A stretch of DNA of 10,462 nucleotides, taken from positions 1-10,462 of the forward strand of contig CAKSCN010000090.1 of assembly GCA_934444485.1 (NCBI GenBank), in the 5' to 3' direction. The stretch is from an uncultured Eubacteriales bacterium (GTDB lineage Bacteria; Bacillota; Clostridia; Oscillospirales; CAG-382). Position 1 is the stretch's first letter. Each line of letters starts with the position of its first letter. Under the pieces are notes generated by a model. The model worked only from the letters and a program-made list of their open reading frames with translations. It ran no database searches and was not told the origin of the DNA. Of this stretch, positions 1-5,963 are shown piece after piece. Made by a program: the position numbers and the translations under genes.

Positions 1-1
1 A

Positions 2-580
2 TACACGGTCATGAGCCTTGAGAACGGCGAACTCCGCTACATATTTTTCGAGAAGAATTTCGGAATGTCGAGATCTCCCACGGCTCTTGCTATTGTTGCA
101 TATCCGGAGATGAGTGAAAAGGTGAGCGAGTATATCCCCGACTACATGAACTTTGCGGAAAATCTTGAAAAGCTCGTGCAAGCCGACGACCTGCCGAAAA
201 AGATTCTTTCACGCCGGCATTATCCGTACACCGACTTTTTCCTGCGTTTTCAGAGAAAAGCCGAAAATGTACTCCCCGATGCGGACGGTTTCACGTACAG
301 TCCCGATTCGGAGTACACATTTGACGACGTAAAGGGCTTTGAGACACAGGAAGAGATACGTGAAGCGGCGGAAAGAATAGGACAGCCGTTTGCCGTGCAT
401 TCGCTTGATGAAAACAGCCCTGAATATTCTGTATTGAGTCTTAAGAACAGGTCGCTCTGCTACTGCTTTTATATCGGAAACAGAGTCGTGTTTATGGTCA
501 AATACCCGTCGCTTGCGAATACGGAGGAGTTCTACTCGTATCTGCGTCAAGAGGATTACCCGTCTGAGGTGCTGAAATAG
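2..580 (+). CDS. C-terminal part of an unrecognised protein (5' end outside window)
   Basis: The reading frame is open from the window's left edge to the TAG at 578-580. The first ATG is at 11, but the ten bases before it hold no Shine-Dalgarno motif and the frame stays open upstream of it, so the true start is probably outside the window. The visible part is about 193 residues, mostly polar and aromatic, with many Tyr, Phe and Glu. It has no membrane segment and no catalytic motif I recognise. Two Cys lie close together near the C terminus (LCYCF). It is the first visible gene of a same-strand series, with the next gene starting 9 bp downstream, so it is probably co-transcribed with the small membrane and lipoprotein genes that follow. 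It may be the soluble or extracytoplasmic end of a larger protein. I cannot assign a function. Confidence 0.7.
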   Translation, partial: YTVMSLENGELRYIFFEKNFGMSRSPTALAIVAYPEMSEKVSEYIPDYMNFAENLEKLVQADDLPKKILSRRHYPYTDFFLRFQRKAENVLPDADGFTYSPDSEYTFDDVKGFETQEEIREAAERIGQPFAVHSLDENSPEYSVLSLKNRSLCYCFYIGNRVVFMVKYPSLANTEEFYSYLRQEDYPSEVLK

Positions 581-589
581 GTATATGTG

Positions 590-976
590 ATGAAGAAAAA
601 AGTCTTGAAAGTAAAAAACAGCGATAATAACGAATCCCATGCATACGGCGTTATCGGTTCTCTCAAAAAAATACGGTATGCTGTTATTTTGATCGTGTGG
701 GTAGCGTTCAGAGTATTTACCGACTGCAAAGGAATTGAGATACAATATTACGGTACTCGTTCGCCGACTTCTTTTGCTGATATTTTGCTATATATTGCCG
801 TTTCATTGGCATTCTTTGCATACGAAATACATCTGCGCAAAAAGTATTCGCTGCCGAAATTCAAATTTGCATATGCGTTTTCCAAAGGAGAGCTGATACT
901 TTTTTATGTGATACTTATTTCGGAACTGTCATATGGGGAGTGGGTGCAGGAGCTGTTCAGAAAGATTGTCGGGTAG
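590..976 (+). CDS. Small three-helix membrane protein, function unknown
   Basis: This encodes 128 residues. The ATG at 590 is directly preceded by an in-frame GTG at 587. The only Shine-Dalgarno-like match is AGGT at 578-581, overlapping the stop of the previous gene, so translation may depend partly on coupling to it. The N terminus is very basic (MKKKVLKVK). Three hydrophobic stretches follow: about residues 28-46 (a run of I, V, L, W, A, F), 63-81 (ADILLYIAVSLAFFAYEI) and 100-115 (ELILFYVILISEL). The second is followed by a basic loop (HLRKKYSLPKFKF). No family motif is recognised. It sits in a row of small exported or membrane proteins, and its hydrophobicity fits that setting. Integral membrane location is well supported; the role is unknown. 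Confidence 0.65.
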   Translation: MKKKVLKVKNSDNNESHAYGVIGSLKKIRYAVILIVWVAFRVFTDCKGIEIQYYGTRSPTSFADILLYIAVSLAFFAYEIHLRKKYSLPKFKFAYAFSKGELILFYVILISELSYGEWVQELFRKIVG

Positions 977-1083
977 GTTTATGTGCGACAATACCCAGAT
1001 TGGGGAAATATGGTTTATATCCCTCAGGTGAAACTCCAAAACAGCAATGTCGGTACTTCCGGCAATAATTTACGAGGTGTAAT

Positions 1084-1698
1084 ATGAAGATAATATCAAA
1101 GGTATCGGCAATTTTTCTTTCGCTCCTTTTACTCTGTTCTTGTTCAAAACAGGACTTTTTGAAATACAGATTGTCAATACAGGACAGCATAATGTCAGAA
1201 GAAGATAGGGTTCTGAATAATGTCACGGAGCTGATTAAACAGAAGGATACGGACGCACTTATTGATATGTTTTCCGCTCATGCAGTTGAGAATGGGACGA
1301 GCAAAATCGAAGAAAATCTCAAGCTTTTGGAAGAGATTTTAGGATTAGAATATGAAACAGATAAATGCGCCGGTTACGGTTCTGGGAAGACCTTTCCTTC
1401 ATACTACATAGTTGACGATGTATTGAAAATTACAAAGCCAGATAAGGTACTGTATTTGCAGATTCGATTTGTTACTAAGAATGAAGAAGATGCGGATGAT
1501 ATAGGTGTTCATAGGATGATTCTTGTTTCTGAAAAAGGGCACGGAACATTTAACAAAGAGGTAGCAGCTGACCCCGACAGACAATATGGCGTGTACATAG
1601 ACGAACTGATATTTGAGGACGAAGGCGGAAGTGAGAATGAGTCGCAGGAGGAAGTGCAGGATGAGGCGGTAAGCGAACCGCAGACCACGGAGCTTTAA
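1084..1698 (+). CDS. DUF5104-like lipoprotein (copy 1, divergent)
   Basis: This encodes 204 residues. The ATG is preceded by GAGGTG at 1074-1079. The N terminus is a lipoprotein signal: basic start, hydrophobic core (residues 7-17) and lipobox L-C-S-C, with Cys20 as the predicted lipid-modified residue. The mature protein would be anchored to the outer face of the cytoplasmic membrane. The segment around residues 44-175 has the shape of the DUF5104 family of Firmicutes lipoproteins: a helical region like ITELIKQKDTDAL...MFS, then strands including a DDIGV motif (139-142) matching the family's DNIG(L/I)Y element. The DGGG-SIDHGK motif of typical members is not preserved here (AGYGSGKTF instead). 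The last 25 residues form an acidic Glu/Ser/Gln-rich tail. The next gene is a clearer member of the same family, which supports tandem duplication. The family has no established function known to me. Confidence 0.7.
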   Translation: MKIISKVSAIFLSLLLLCSCSKQDFLKYRLSIQDSIMSEEDRVLNNVTELIKQKDTDALIDMFSAHAVENGTSKIEENLKLLEEILGLEYETDKCAGYGSGKTFPSYYIVDDVLKITKPDKVLYLQIRFVTKNEEDADDIGVHRMILVSEKGHGTFNKEVAADPDRQYGVYIDELIFEDEGGSENESQEEVQDEAVSEPQTTEL

Positions 1699-1721
1699 CG
1701 CAACTTTTTGAGGAGGCAGTT

Positions 1722-2309
1722 ATGACAAAGAAATTATTATCGGCAACACTCATTGCGGTGCTTCTTTTGACAGGTTGCTCGATTGATCGGCTTCAGCTTG
1801 AGCAATTCGGGCAAATACGCAAAAATACGGACGATTTATACACGGATGATTTTGTTGAAATGCTGTTCGATGAAGACGTTAGCGAAAGCGAAAGCAAGGA
1901 GGACAGTCTTGCCGCTCTTTTTTCCGAAACCGCAAAGAGCGCAAACGGTGATATCAAAGCTGAAATTTCGGAATTGATCGAATTCTTCTCAAACAAAGAG
2001 GGCGAGATCGAATGGCGAGACAACGGAGGCGGTGCTTCAAAGTCTGCCGATCACGGAAAAGTAAATGAAACCGTGCTGGACGGATATGTTGTCACAATGA
2101 ACGGCATCGACTACAACCTCGTTATCGCCGCTTGTTCAAGAGACACAGAGAACAGCGACAATATCGGTATCTATTCGATATACTTCAACGAAGTACAGCT
2201 CTTAAACGGCAAGTTTGACCACAGTGAAGACCCGGCGTACACAGCATGGTACGACGAAAGACCGTTCGGTGTAAGTTCACCGTTGTTTGACAAAGATGAT
2301 GCGGCGTGA
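1722..2309 (+). CDS. DUF5104-family lipoprotein (copy 2)
   Basis: This encodes 195 residues, with a strong AGGAGG at 1711-1716 five bases before the ATG. The signal peptide ends in the lipobox L-T-G-C (Cys19), so it should be a membrane-anchored surface lipoprotein. The mature part matches my memory of DUF5104 proteins well: helices with a SLAALFSETAK element (62-72), an acidic stretch GEIEWRDNGGG (94-104), then SADHGK (108-113), and the strand motif DNIGIYSIYF (146-155). The C terminus is acidic and polar. The gene begins 23 bp after the stop of copy 1 and should be on the same transcript. The two copies share the overall layout but only scattered identities, so the duplication is old or under diversifying change. 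No catalytic residues are evident. The family assignment is from motif recognition, not a search. Confidence 0.75.
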   Translation: MTKKLLSATLIAVLLLTGCSIDRLQLEQFGQIRKNTDDLYTDDFVEMLFDEDVSESESKEDSLAALFSETAKSANGDIKAEISELIEFFSNKEGEIEWRDNGGGASKSADHGKVNETVLDGYVVTMNGIDYNLVIAACSRDTENSDNIGIYSIYFNEVQLLNGKFDHSEDPAYTAWYDERPFGVSSPLFDKDDAA

Positions 2310-2377
2310 CAAAATAACAGTATAAACCGACATGATTGTTATGAGCATTTCACCGCCCGTAAGATAGGAGGACGAGT

Positions 2378-2968
2378 ATGAAGCGAAGACGATGTGTATT
2401 AACGGCAGTAGTATTGCTTTTTGTGCTTTCAATTGTATTATGTGTCCTGTCATTATATTGGCTCATGCCGGTTCATAGTCGGCACGCCACAATAACTCTG
2501 CGAAGCGGATATCACAACAATATTGGTGGTGATGCGGTCGTTCTTGAAACAGTATCCGAAAAATCGGTACTTACGTTTGACGACGGAGTACACTTGACGG
2601 GAGGCTTCCCGGAGTACTACAGGGACAAACTGCCCAAGTCGTTTGAGCAAAACACTCCGCTTGAGGTTACATTCAATTGGCAGTGCTTTGCTTGCGGAGC
2701 GGATGAACACACGGAGACTGTAAGCCTGACCTTTAAAAGTGCGAAGAGTGTATATGACAAGGGACTTTTCATATATCCGCAGTACAATGCCGAGGACTTT
2801 CGCACATACCTGCATTTCATTTCCGGCAAAGAGCATAAATGCTTCTTAAAGGACAACGCACTCGGTGTATGGAAAGAAACCGTCGATTATCCCACCCCCG
2901 AGCTATTTATACGTGACGATACCGGCTACAGCAGGTTTTCGTACGGCGATAAGGTTTCGTGGAGATGA
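2378..2968 (+). CDS. Membrane-anchored exported protein of unknown family (copy A)
   Basis: This encodes 196 residues, with AGGAGG at 2366-2371 six bases before the ATG. The N terminus is MKRRR followed by one long hydrophobic segment (residues 7-29), with no lipobox, so it is best read as an uncleaved signal anchor holding a mostly beta-type domain outside the cell. Features of the outer domain are a CFAC pair (Cys103, Cys106), a strand-rich centre, and the stretch VYDKGLFIY (125-133) followed by FISGKE (147-152). These elements recur in the next gene (MYKHGLLIY and FVSGEN), so the two are probable paralogues. It lies 68 bp after the DUF5104-like lipoprotein in the same direction. No known domain is recognised. 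A surface or inhibitor-like role would be a guess. Confidence 0.65.
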   Translation: MKRRRCVLTAVVLLFVLSIVLCVLSLYWLMPVHSRHATITLRSGYHNNIGGDAVVLETVSEKSVLTFDDGVHLTGGFPEYYRDKLPKSFEQNTPLEVTFNWQCFACGADEHTETVSLTFKSAKSVYDKGLFIYPQYNAEDFRTYLHFISGKEHKCFLKDNALGVWKETVDYPTPELFIRDDTGYSRFSYGDKVSWR

Positions 2969-3028
2969 GTAGTTTTGCCGTCGCTGGACTGAAAAAGCTA
3001 CCTTAATACATAAAAAGGAGTGACCAAC

Positions 3029-3613
3029 ATGAAAACACCGATTATAATATGTGCCGTAATACTTGTAATTTCACTGTTGTACAACCTTGCTTTTGTATGG
3101 GTGTTTTTGCCCACAAACAGTGAAAAGGGAACTTTGACACTTGTCGCAAACGATTATTATTCGATTGATTCCGTTGTTTTGAAACAGTACCGTGACGGCA
3201 AATGCATAGATGAGTATGAGCTTAAAATCCAAAATCCGCTTAACCGCTTGGATTGGCGCAAATACAAACTTCCCGAAATTCCGAACGAAGAGGATACACT
3301 TATTAAGGTTCATGCGGATTTCAGCAACGGAAGCTCTGCCGAGGTCACTTACGAAAGCCGGAAAGCGATGTACAAACATGGACTTCTTATATACCTGAAC
3401 AAGGTGTATGACTGGGGATATGTTTGCTTCGTATCAGGTGAGAACTTCTCATCTTTCGGCAAGAATACGGTCAAAAAAGACGGAGAGCGCATTGAGACAC
3501 TTACTCCGTCCGGCATGAAGGTTGAACTTCCTAAAGTTGGATATGATTATATGTCATACAATCCGGGAGCTTCGGGAAAGTATAACGGCAAGTGGATAAG
3601 GACGGAGAAGTAG
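3029..3613 (+). CDS. Membrane-anchored exported protein of unknown family (copy B)
   Basis: This encodes 194 residues from the ATG at 3029. An in-frame GTG at 3020 is rejected as the start because it overlaps the Shine-Dalgarno AAGGAG (3015-3020), which is correctly spaced (8 bp) for the ATG. The first 27 residues form a single hydrophobic anchor (TPIIICAVILVISLLYNLAFVWVFL) with no lipobox. The exported domain resembles the preceding gene product at equivalent places: a post-anchor P-x-x-S then T-(I/L)-T-L, the MYKHGLLIY stretch (114-122), and CFVSGEN (133-139). Overall identity is low. The C-terminal third is rich in Tyr, Gly and Lys (GYDYMSYNPGASGKY). It is separated from copy A by 60 bp, with no strong terminator visible between them. 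Function unknown. Confidence 0.65.
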   Translation: MKTPIIICAVILVISLLYNLAFVWVFLPTNSEKGTLTLVANDYYSIDSVVLKQYRDGKCIDEYELKIQNPLNRLDWRKYKLPEIPNEEDTLIKVHADFSNGSSAEVTYESRKAMYKHGLLIYLNKVYDWGYVCFVSGENFSSFGKNTVKKDGERIETLTPSGMKVELPKVGYDYMSYNPGASGKYNGKWIRTEK

Positions 3614-3635
3614 TTTTTAAGAGGTGAGACTACAG

Positions 3636-4085
3636 ATGAAGAATGGCGAAAAAGTGTCAAAAAATAAACTTCTTGCCGACCTGATACTTGCAACTGCCGC
3701 ACTCGTGCTGATTGCGGTGGCGATAGTAATGGACTACCTATACTATGACAAAATGGAGTATGTGAGTTTGGCACTTTGCCTTTTAGCTACCTCTCTGTTT
3801 CTTGTCCGAAGTGCTTTTACGAGGCAAAACAACCTGACAAGGTCAGCGGTTACGGATGTTTTGCAGGCGGCTGTATTTATTGGTATGGCAATTGTTTTCG
3901 TTGCATGGAGCGTAAAATTGACGGACGAAATTCCGAGTATGTCAAAATCACGAACCGTTATGACAATGATAATACTCGGTTTCTATAGCCTTGCCGAATT
4001 TGTAGATATTCTCGACAAGTTTATCAGGCTTTCGCTCGGTCTGCCCGTTACCAAAGAGAGAAAGAAGTATCATAAGGCAAAATAA
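3636..4085 (+). CDS. Four-helix membrane protein, function unknown
   Basis: This encodes 149 residues from the ATG at 3636. The GTG at 3624 is in frame but forms part of the GAGGTG ribosome binding site (3621-3626), so the ATG is preferred. Four hydrophobic segments are visible: about residues 13-33 (LADLILATAALVLIAVAIVM), 41-57 (VSLALCLLATSLFLV), 74-93 (VLQAAVFIGMAIVFVAWSV) and 106-122 (VMTMIILGFYSLAEFV). The C terminus is basic (TKERKKYHKAK), probably cytoplasmic. No transporter or enzyme signature is seen. It starts 22 bp after the previous stop and is the last gene of the + strand series. The hairpin at 4188-4217 lies about 100 bp downstream. The membrane location is clear; the role is not. 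Confidence 0.65.
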   Translation: MKNGEKVSKNKLLADLILATAALVLIAVAIVMDYLYYDKMEYVSLALCLLATSLFLVRSAFTRQNNLTRSAVTDVLQAAVFIGMAIVFVAWSVKLTDEIPSMSKSRTVMTMIILGFYSLAEFVDILDKFIRLSLGLPVTKERKKYHKAK

Positions 4086-4187
4086 ACGCTTCGCCCGATA
4101 CGCATTCAGCTTTCCGATGCCCGAAATGTGCCTGACGTAAATGTGCAATTGCGTAGCGACCGCATTTTCAATAAATGAATAAAACAA

Positions 4188-4217
4188 TACCGCAGAAACC
4201 CGAAAATCTCTGCGGTA
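4188..4217. terminator. Probable bidirectional rho-independent terminator
   Basis: A perfect 9-bp stem (TACCGCAGA at 4188-4196 pairing with TCTGCGGTA at 4209-4217) encloses a 12-nt loop. On the + strand it is followed by AATCTTTTGTTA. On the - strand it is followed by TTGTTTTATTC. It sits between the end of the small membrane/lipoprotein gene series and the end of the convergent dehydrogenase gene, ten bases past that gene's stop, so it probably terminates both. The uridine tracts are interrupted, which makes efficiency uncertain. Confidence 0.7.
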
Positions 4218-4226
4218 AATCTTTTG

Positions 4227-4976
4227 TTATCTGTTCCAGCCGCACTGAGCTCCGCCGTCTACGGTAAGATTATCGCCGGTAACATAGGAGGCTTCATCAG
4301 AAGCAAGGAAGAGAACCACGTTTATCAGTTCGTCAGGCTCAGCCGCACGCCCGAGAGGGGTCTTGCACTTTGCCATTGCCTCACGTGTGAGAACGGGTCC
4401 CGGCGAAACGCAAACGCATCTTACATTGTGCGGCGCTCCGATAAGAGCCATTGCTTTTGTGAATCCCAAAAGACCGCTCTTCGCGGCGGCATATTCCGCA
4501 TCGTGACCTCCTGAAACACCGGTCGCAGAGCCTATATTGACGATAACGCCTCTGCCTGCCTCTTTCATCGGACCTATTGCCGCACGTGCCAGATACATCG
4601 GACCTCTGAGATTAACGTCAATACCCCAATCTATTGCATTTATCGACAAACCGTCAAATGCCTTGAATTCCTTGAGAACACGACCTGCCGAACCGCCGGC
4701 AAACGACGCCGTTATGTCGATTCTTCCGAATTTTTCAAGGCAGAGCTTTACCGCTGCCTCAACCTCTTCGTAATTCCTGATGTCTGACTTGAACGGTATG
4801 GCTTTGCCGCCGCCGAGCGCATTTATTTCAGCGGCAAAACCCTCGAGCGCTTCGCCGTTCACGTCCATCATTACCACATTCGCACCCTCCGCCGCAAGCC
4901 TTTTACAGCAGAGAAGTCCCATTCCCGACGCTGCGCCTGTTATTACCGCTGCACGGCCTTCAAATCTTTTTTCCAT
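4227..4976 (-). CDS. Short-chain dehydrogenase/reductase (SDR), FabG-like
   Basis: This 249-residue cytoplasmic NAD(P)-dependent oxidoreductase has the classical SDR layout and length. The cofactor glycine motif TGAASGMG is at 13-20. Asp38 at the end of the second strand favours NAD over NADP, and Asp64 (SDIR) contacts adenine. Asn122 (VNLRGP) and the catalytic residues Ser150, Tyr162 and Lys166 (YAAAK) are all present. The usual NNAG motif is altered to SFAG (91-94). The C-terminal VTGDNLTVDGG is typical. The ATG at 4976 is chosen because AAAGGAG lies just upstream. A longer frame to 5024 would put the start at the promoter -10 and has no ribosome binding site. The gene is transcribed away from an AraC-type regulator, which suggests a regulated catabolic sugar, polyol or hydroxy-acid dehydrogenase. 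The substrate cannot be read from the sequence. Specific names such as gluconate 5-dehydrogenase would be guesses. Confidence 0.93.
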   Translation of the reverse strand: MEKRFEGRAAVITGAASGMGLLCCKRLAAEGANVVMMDVNGEALEGFAAEINALGGGKAIPFKSDIRNYEEVEAAVKLCLEKFGRIDITASFAGGSAGRVLKEFKAFDGLSINAIDWGIDVNLRGPMYLARAAIGPMKEAGRGVIVNIGSATGVSGGHDAEYAAAKSGLLGFTKAMALIGAPHNVRCVCVSPGPVLTREAMAKCKTPLGRAAEPDELINVVLFLASDEASYVTGDNLTVDGGAQCGWNR

Positions 4977-5015
4977 ACTTATTGCTCCTTTCGGATGTGT
5001 TTTTCCTTTTAGAAC

Positions 5016-5044
5016 ATTATACACACGAAATCGCCTGATTGCAA
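5016..5044 (-). promoter_or_regulatory. Sigma-A promoter of the dehydrogenase gene
   Basis: Read on the - strand, TTGCAA (5044-5039) and a consensus TATAAT (5021-5016) are separated by 17 bp. The predicted transcription start near 5009 gives a leader of about 33 nt before the ATG at 4976, containing the AAAGGAG ribosome binding site. The -35 matches consensus at four of six positions, so activator help is plausible. Confidence 0.7.
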
Positions 5045-5052
5045 TGTTGTTA

Positions 5053-5080
5053 TCGATACACTTATATTCATTTTCGATAC
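5053..5080. repeat. TCGATAC direct repeat, candidate AraC-family operator
   Basis: TCGATAC occurs at 5053-5059 and again at 5074-5080, exactly 21 bp apart (two helical turns), both within the looser frame TT-N-TCGATAC-NN-T. The first copy also lies in the palindrome TATCGATA (5051-5058). The left copy is 8 bp from the dehydrogenase -35 and the right copy is 7 bp from the regulator -35. A 21-bp half-site period is known for AraC-family activators. That the neighbouring regulator binds here is inference. Confidence 0.55.
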
Positions 5081-5087
5081 TTTCTTG

Positions 5088-5116
5088 TTGACAAAACCGC
5101 TTGCTTATGATATAAT
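5088..5116 (+). promoter_or_regulatory. Consensus sigma-A promoter of the AraC-family gene
   Basis: A perfect TTGACA (5088-5093) and a perfect TATAAT (5111-5116) are separated by 17 bp. A TGA immediately before the -10 gives an extended -10 (TG at 5108-5109). The expected transcription start is about 5122-5124, only some 10 nt before the chosen ATG at 5133. This promoter excludes the TTG codons at 5085 and 5088 as starts. Confidence 0.85.
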
Positions 5117-5132
5117 CTCCTCGGTGATTGAA

Positions 5133-5900
5133 ATGGATTTATCAAAGGCTGTTATTACAGATATTGTGAGAATTCACTATGTACCTATGGACGTGAAGGA
5201 TCATCTGACAATGAGAAACAGAACCTATTCGTCGCTGTCGATTGCGCAGAAAGGCTGTGTGGTGTACGTTCGGGACGGCGTTGAATACGAGACAGATTCC
5301 ACGCACATAGTCTACCTGCCGAGGGGATCGTCCTATGAAGTTTACTGCAAAAAGCCGGATAAATGTAAGCTCTTAAGCTTTAACGTCAATATGCAGTGCG
5401 AAGATTTGTCCGTCTACAGCATTTCCGAAAACGAGCCTCTGCTTGAAAAATTTGACGAAATGAAAAACCTCTTCCTTCTCGGAACTCCTGAAGCTCACGC
5501 CGCCTGTATGTCGTATATATACGGTATTCTCGCCGAAATGTTCTCGTGTAAAAACGCCATGCCGGAAACGCTTACAAACGCCATACGCTTTATCGATAAT
5601 TCGTTTTCGGAGCATGAGCTTTCCTGTGCCGATGCCGCAAAGGACGCCGGAATAAGCGAGATATATCTTCGCAAGCTCTTTACAAAGTATTGCGGAATAT
5701 CGCCGAAAGAGTATATACTCCGCAAACGCTTTGACAAAGCAAAGGAGCTTTTGCGTGCAAGCAACCCGTATATTGCAAGTATTGCCGACGCCTGCGGATT
5801 CTCTTGCTCAAACCACTTCTGCAAAATGTTCAAGGAACGCTTCGGACTCACGCCGACCGAGTACTCGCAAAGCTTCGGATACGAAAACGCCCTCATGTAA
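5133..5900 (+). CDS. AraC/XylS-family transcriptional regulator
   Basis: This encodes a 255-residue DNA-binding protein. Residues 1-100 form a strand-rich N-terminal domain of the cupin/AraC-binding type, with elements such as VYVRDGVEYE and YLPRGSSYEV, likely for sensing a small ligand. Residues about 148-250 are the AraC DNA-binding domain. The first helix-turn-helix is around 163-187 (ELSCADAAKDAGISEIYLRKLF). The second is around 213-237 (IASIADACGFSCSNHFCKMF), followed by the family signature FGLTPTEY. The ATG at 5133 is preferred because a consensus promoter covers the upstream part of the frame. GGTG at 5123-5126 could serve as a short ribosome binding site, and an in-frame GTG at 5124 is an alternative. 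The gene diverges from the dehydrogenase, its probable target, and may also autoregulate. The inducer is unknown. Confidence 0.92.
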   Translation: MDLSKAVITDIVRIHYVPMDVKDHLTMRNRTYSSLSIAQKGCVVYVRDGVEYETDSTHIVYLPRGSSYEVYCKKPDKCKLLSFNVNMQCEDLSVYSISENEPLLEKFDEMKNLFLLGTPEAHAACMSYIYGILAEMFSCKNAMPETLTNAIRFIDNSFSEHELSCADAAKDAGISEIYLRKLFTKYCGISPKEYILRKRFDKAKELLRASNPYIASIADACGFSCSNHFCKMFKERFGLTPTEYSQSFGYENALM

Positions 5901-5914
5901 AACGGCATAAATTT

Positions 5915-5954
5915 ATCTGCGGAAAGGCTGTCCAAACCGCAGATTTTCTTTTTG
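5915..5954 (+). terminator. Rho-independent terminator after the AraC-family gene
   Basis: An 8-bp perfect stem (ATCTGCGG at 5915-5922 with CCGCAGAT at 5937-5944) has a 14-nt loop in which GG and CC can pair further. It is followed by TTTCTTTTTG. It lies 15 bp after the regulator's stop codon. Read from the other strand it follows the iron-sulfur protein gene by about 20 bp, but the tract there is ATAAATTT, so termination in that direction is less certain. Confidence 0.8.
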
Positions 5955-5963
5955 TATGTGATT

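Noticed and set aside
209..745. 178-codon open frame on the - strand across the first two genes
   Set aside because: It spans the gap between two + strand genes, has no ribosome binding site and a composition typical of an antisense shadow.
981..1031. Possible 16-codon peptide before the first lipoprotein gene
   Set aside because: No ribosome binding site and no sequence feature beyond chance.
4150..4164. Short TGCG...CGCA hairpin followed by ATTTTC, as terminator for the left gene series
   Set aside because: The stem is only four base pairs. The 9-bp stem at 4188-4217 is a much better candidate.
4977..5024. Upstream extension of the dehydrogenase gene
   Set aside because: It contains the ribosome binding site for the ATG at 4976 and its upstream end reaches the promoter -10. 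Classical SDRs begin a few residues before the TG-rich motif, as the shorter form does.
5085..5132. Upstream extension of the AraC-family gene from a TTG codon
   Set aside because: The extension is occupied by a perfect TTGACA-N17-TATAAT promoter and has no ribosome binding site.
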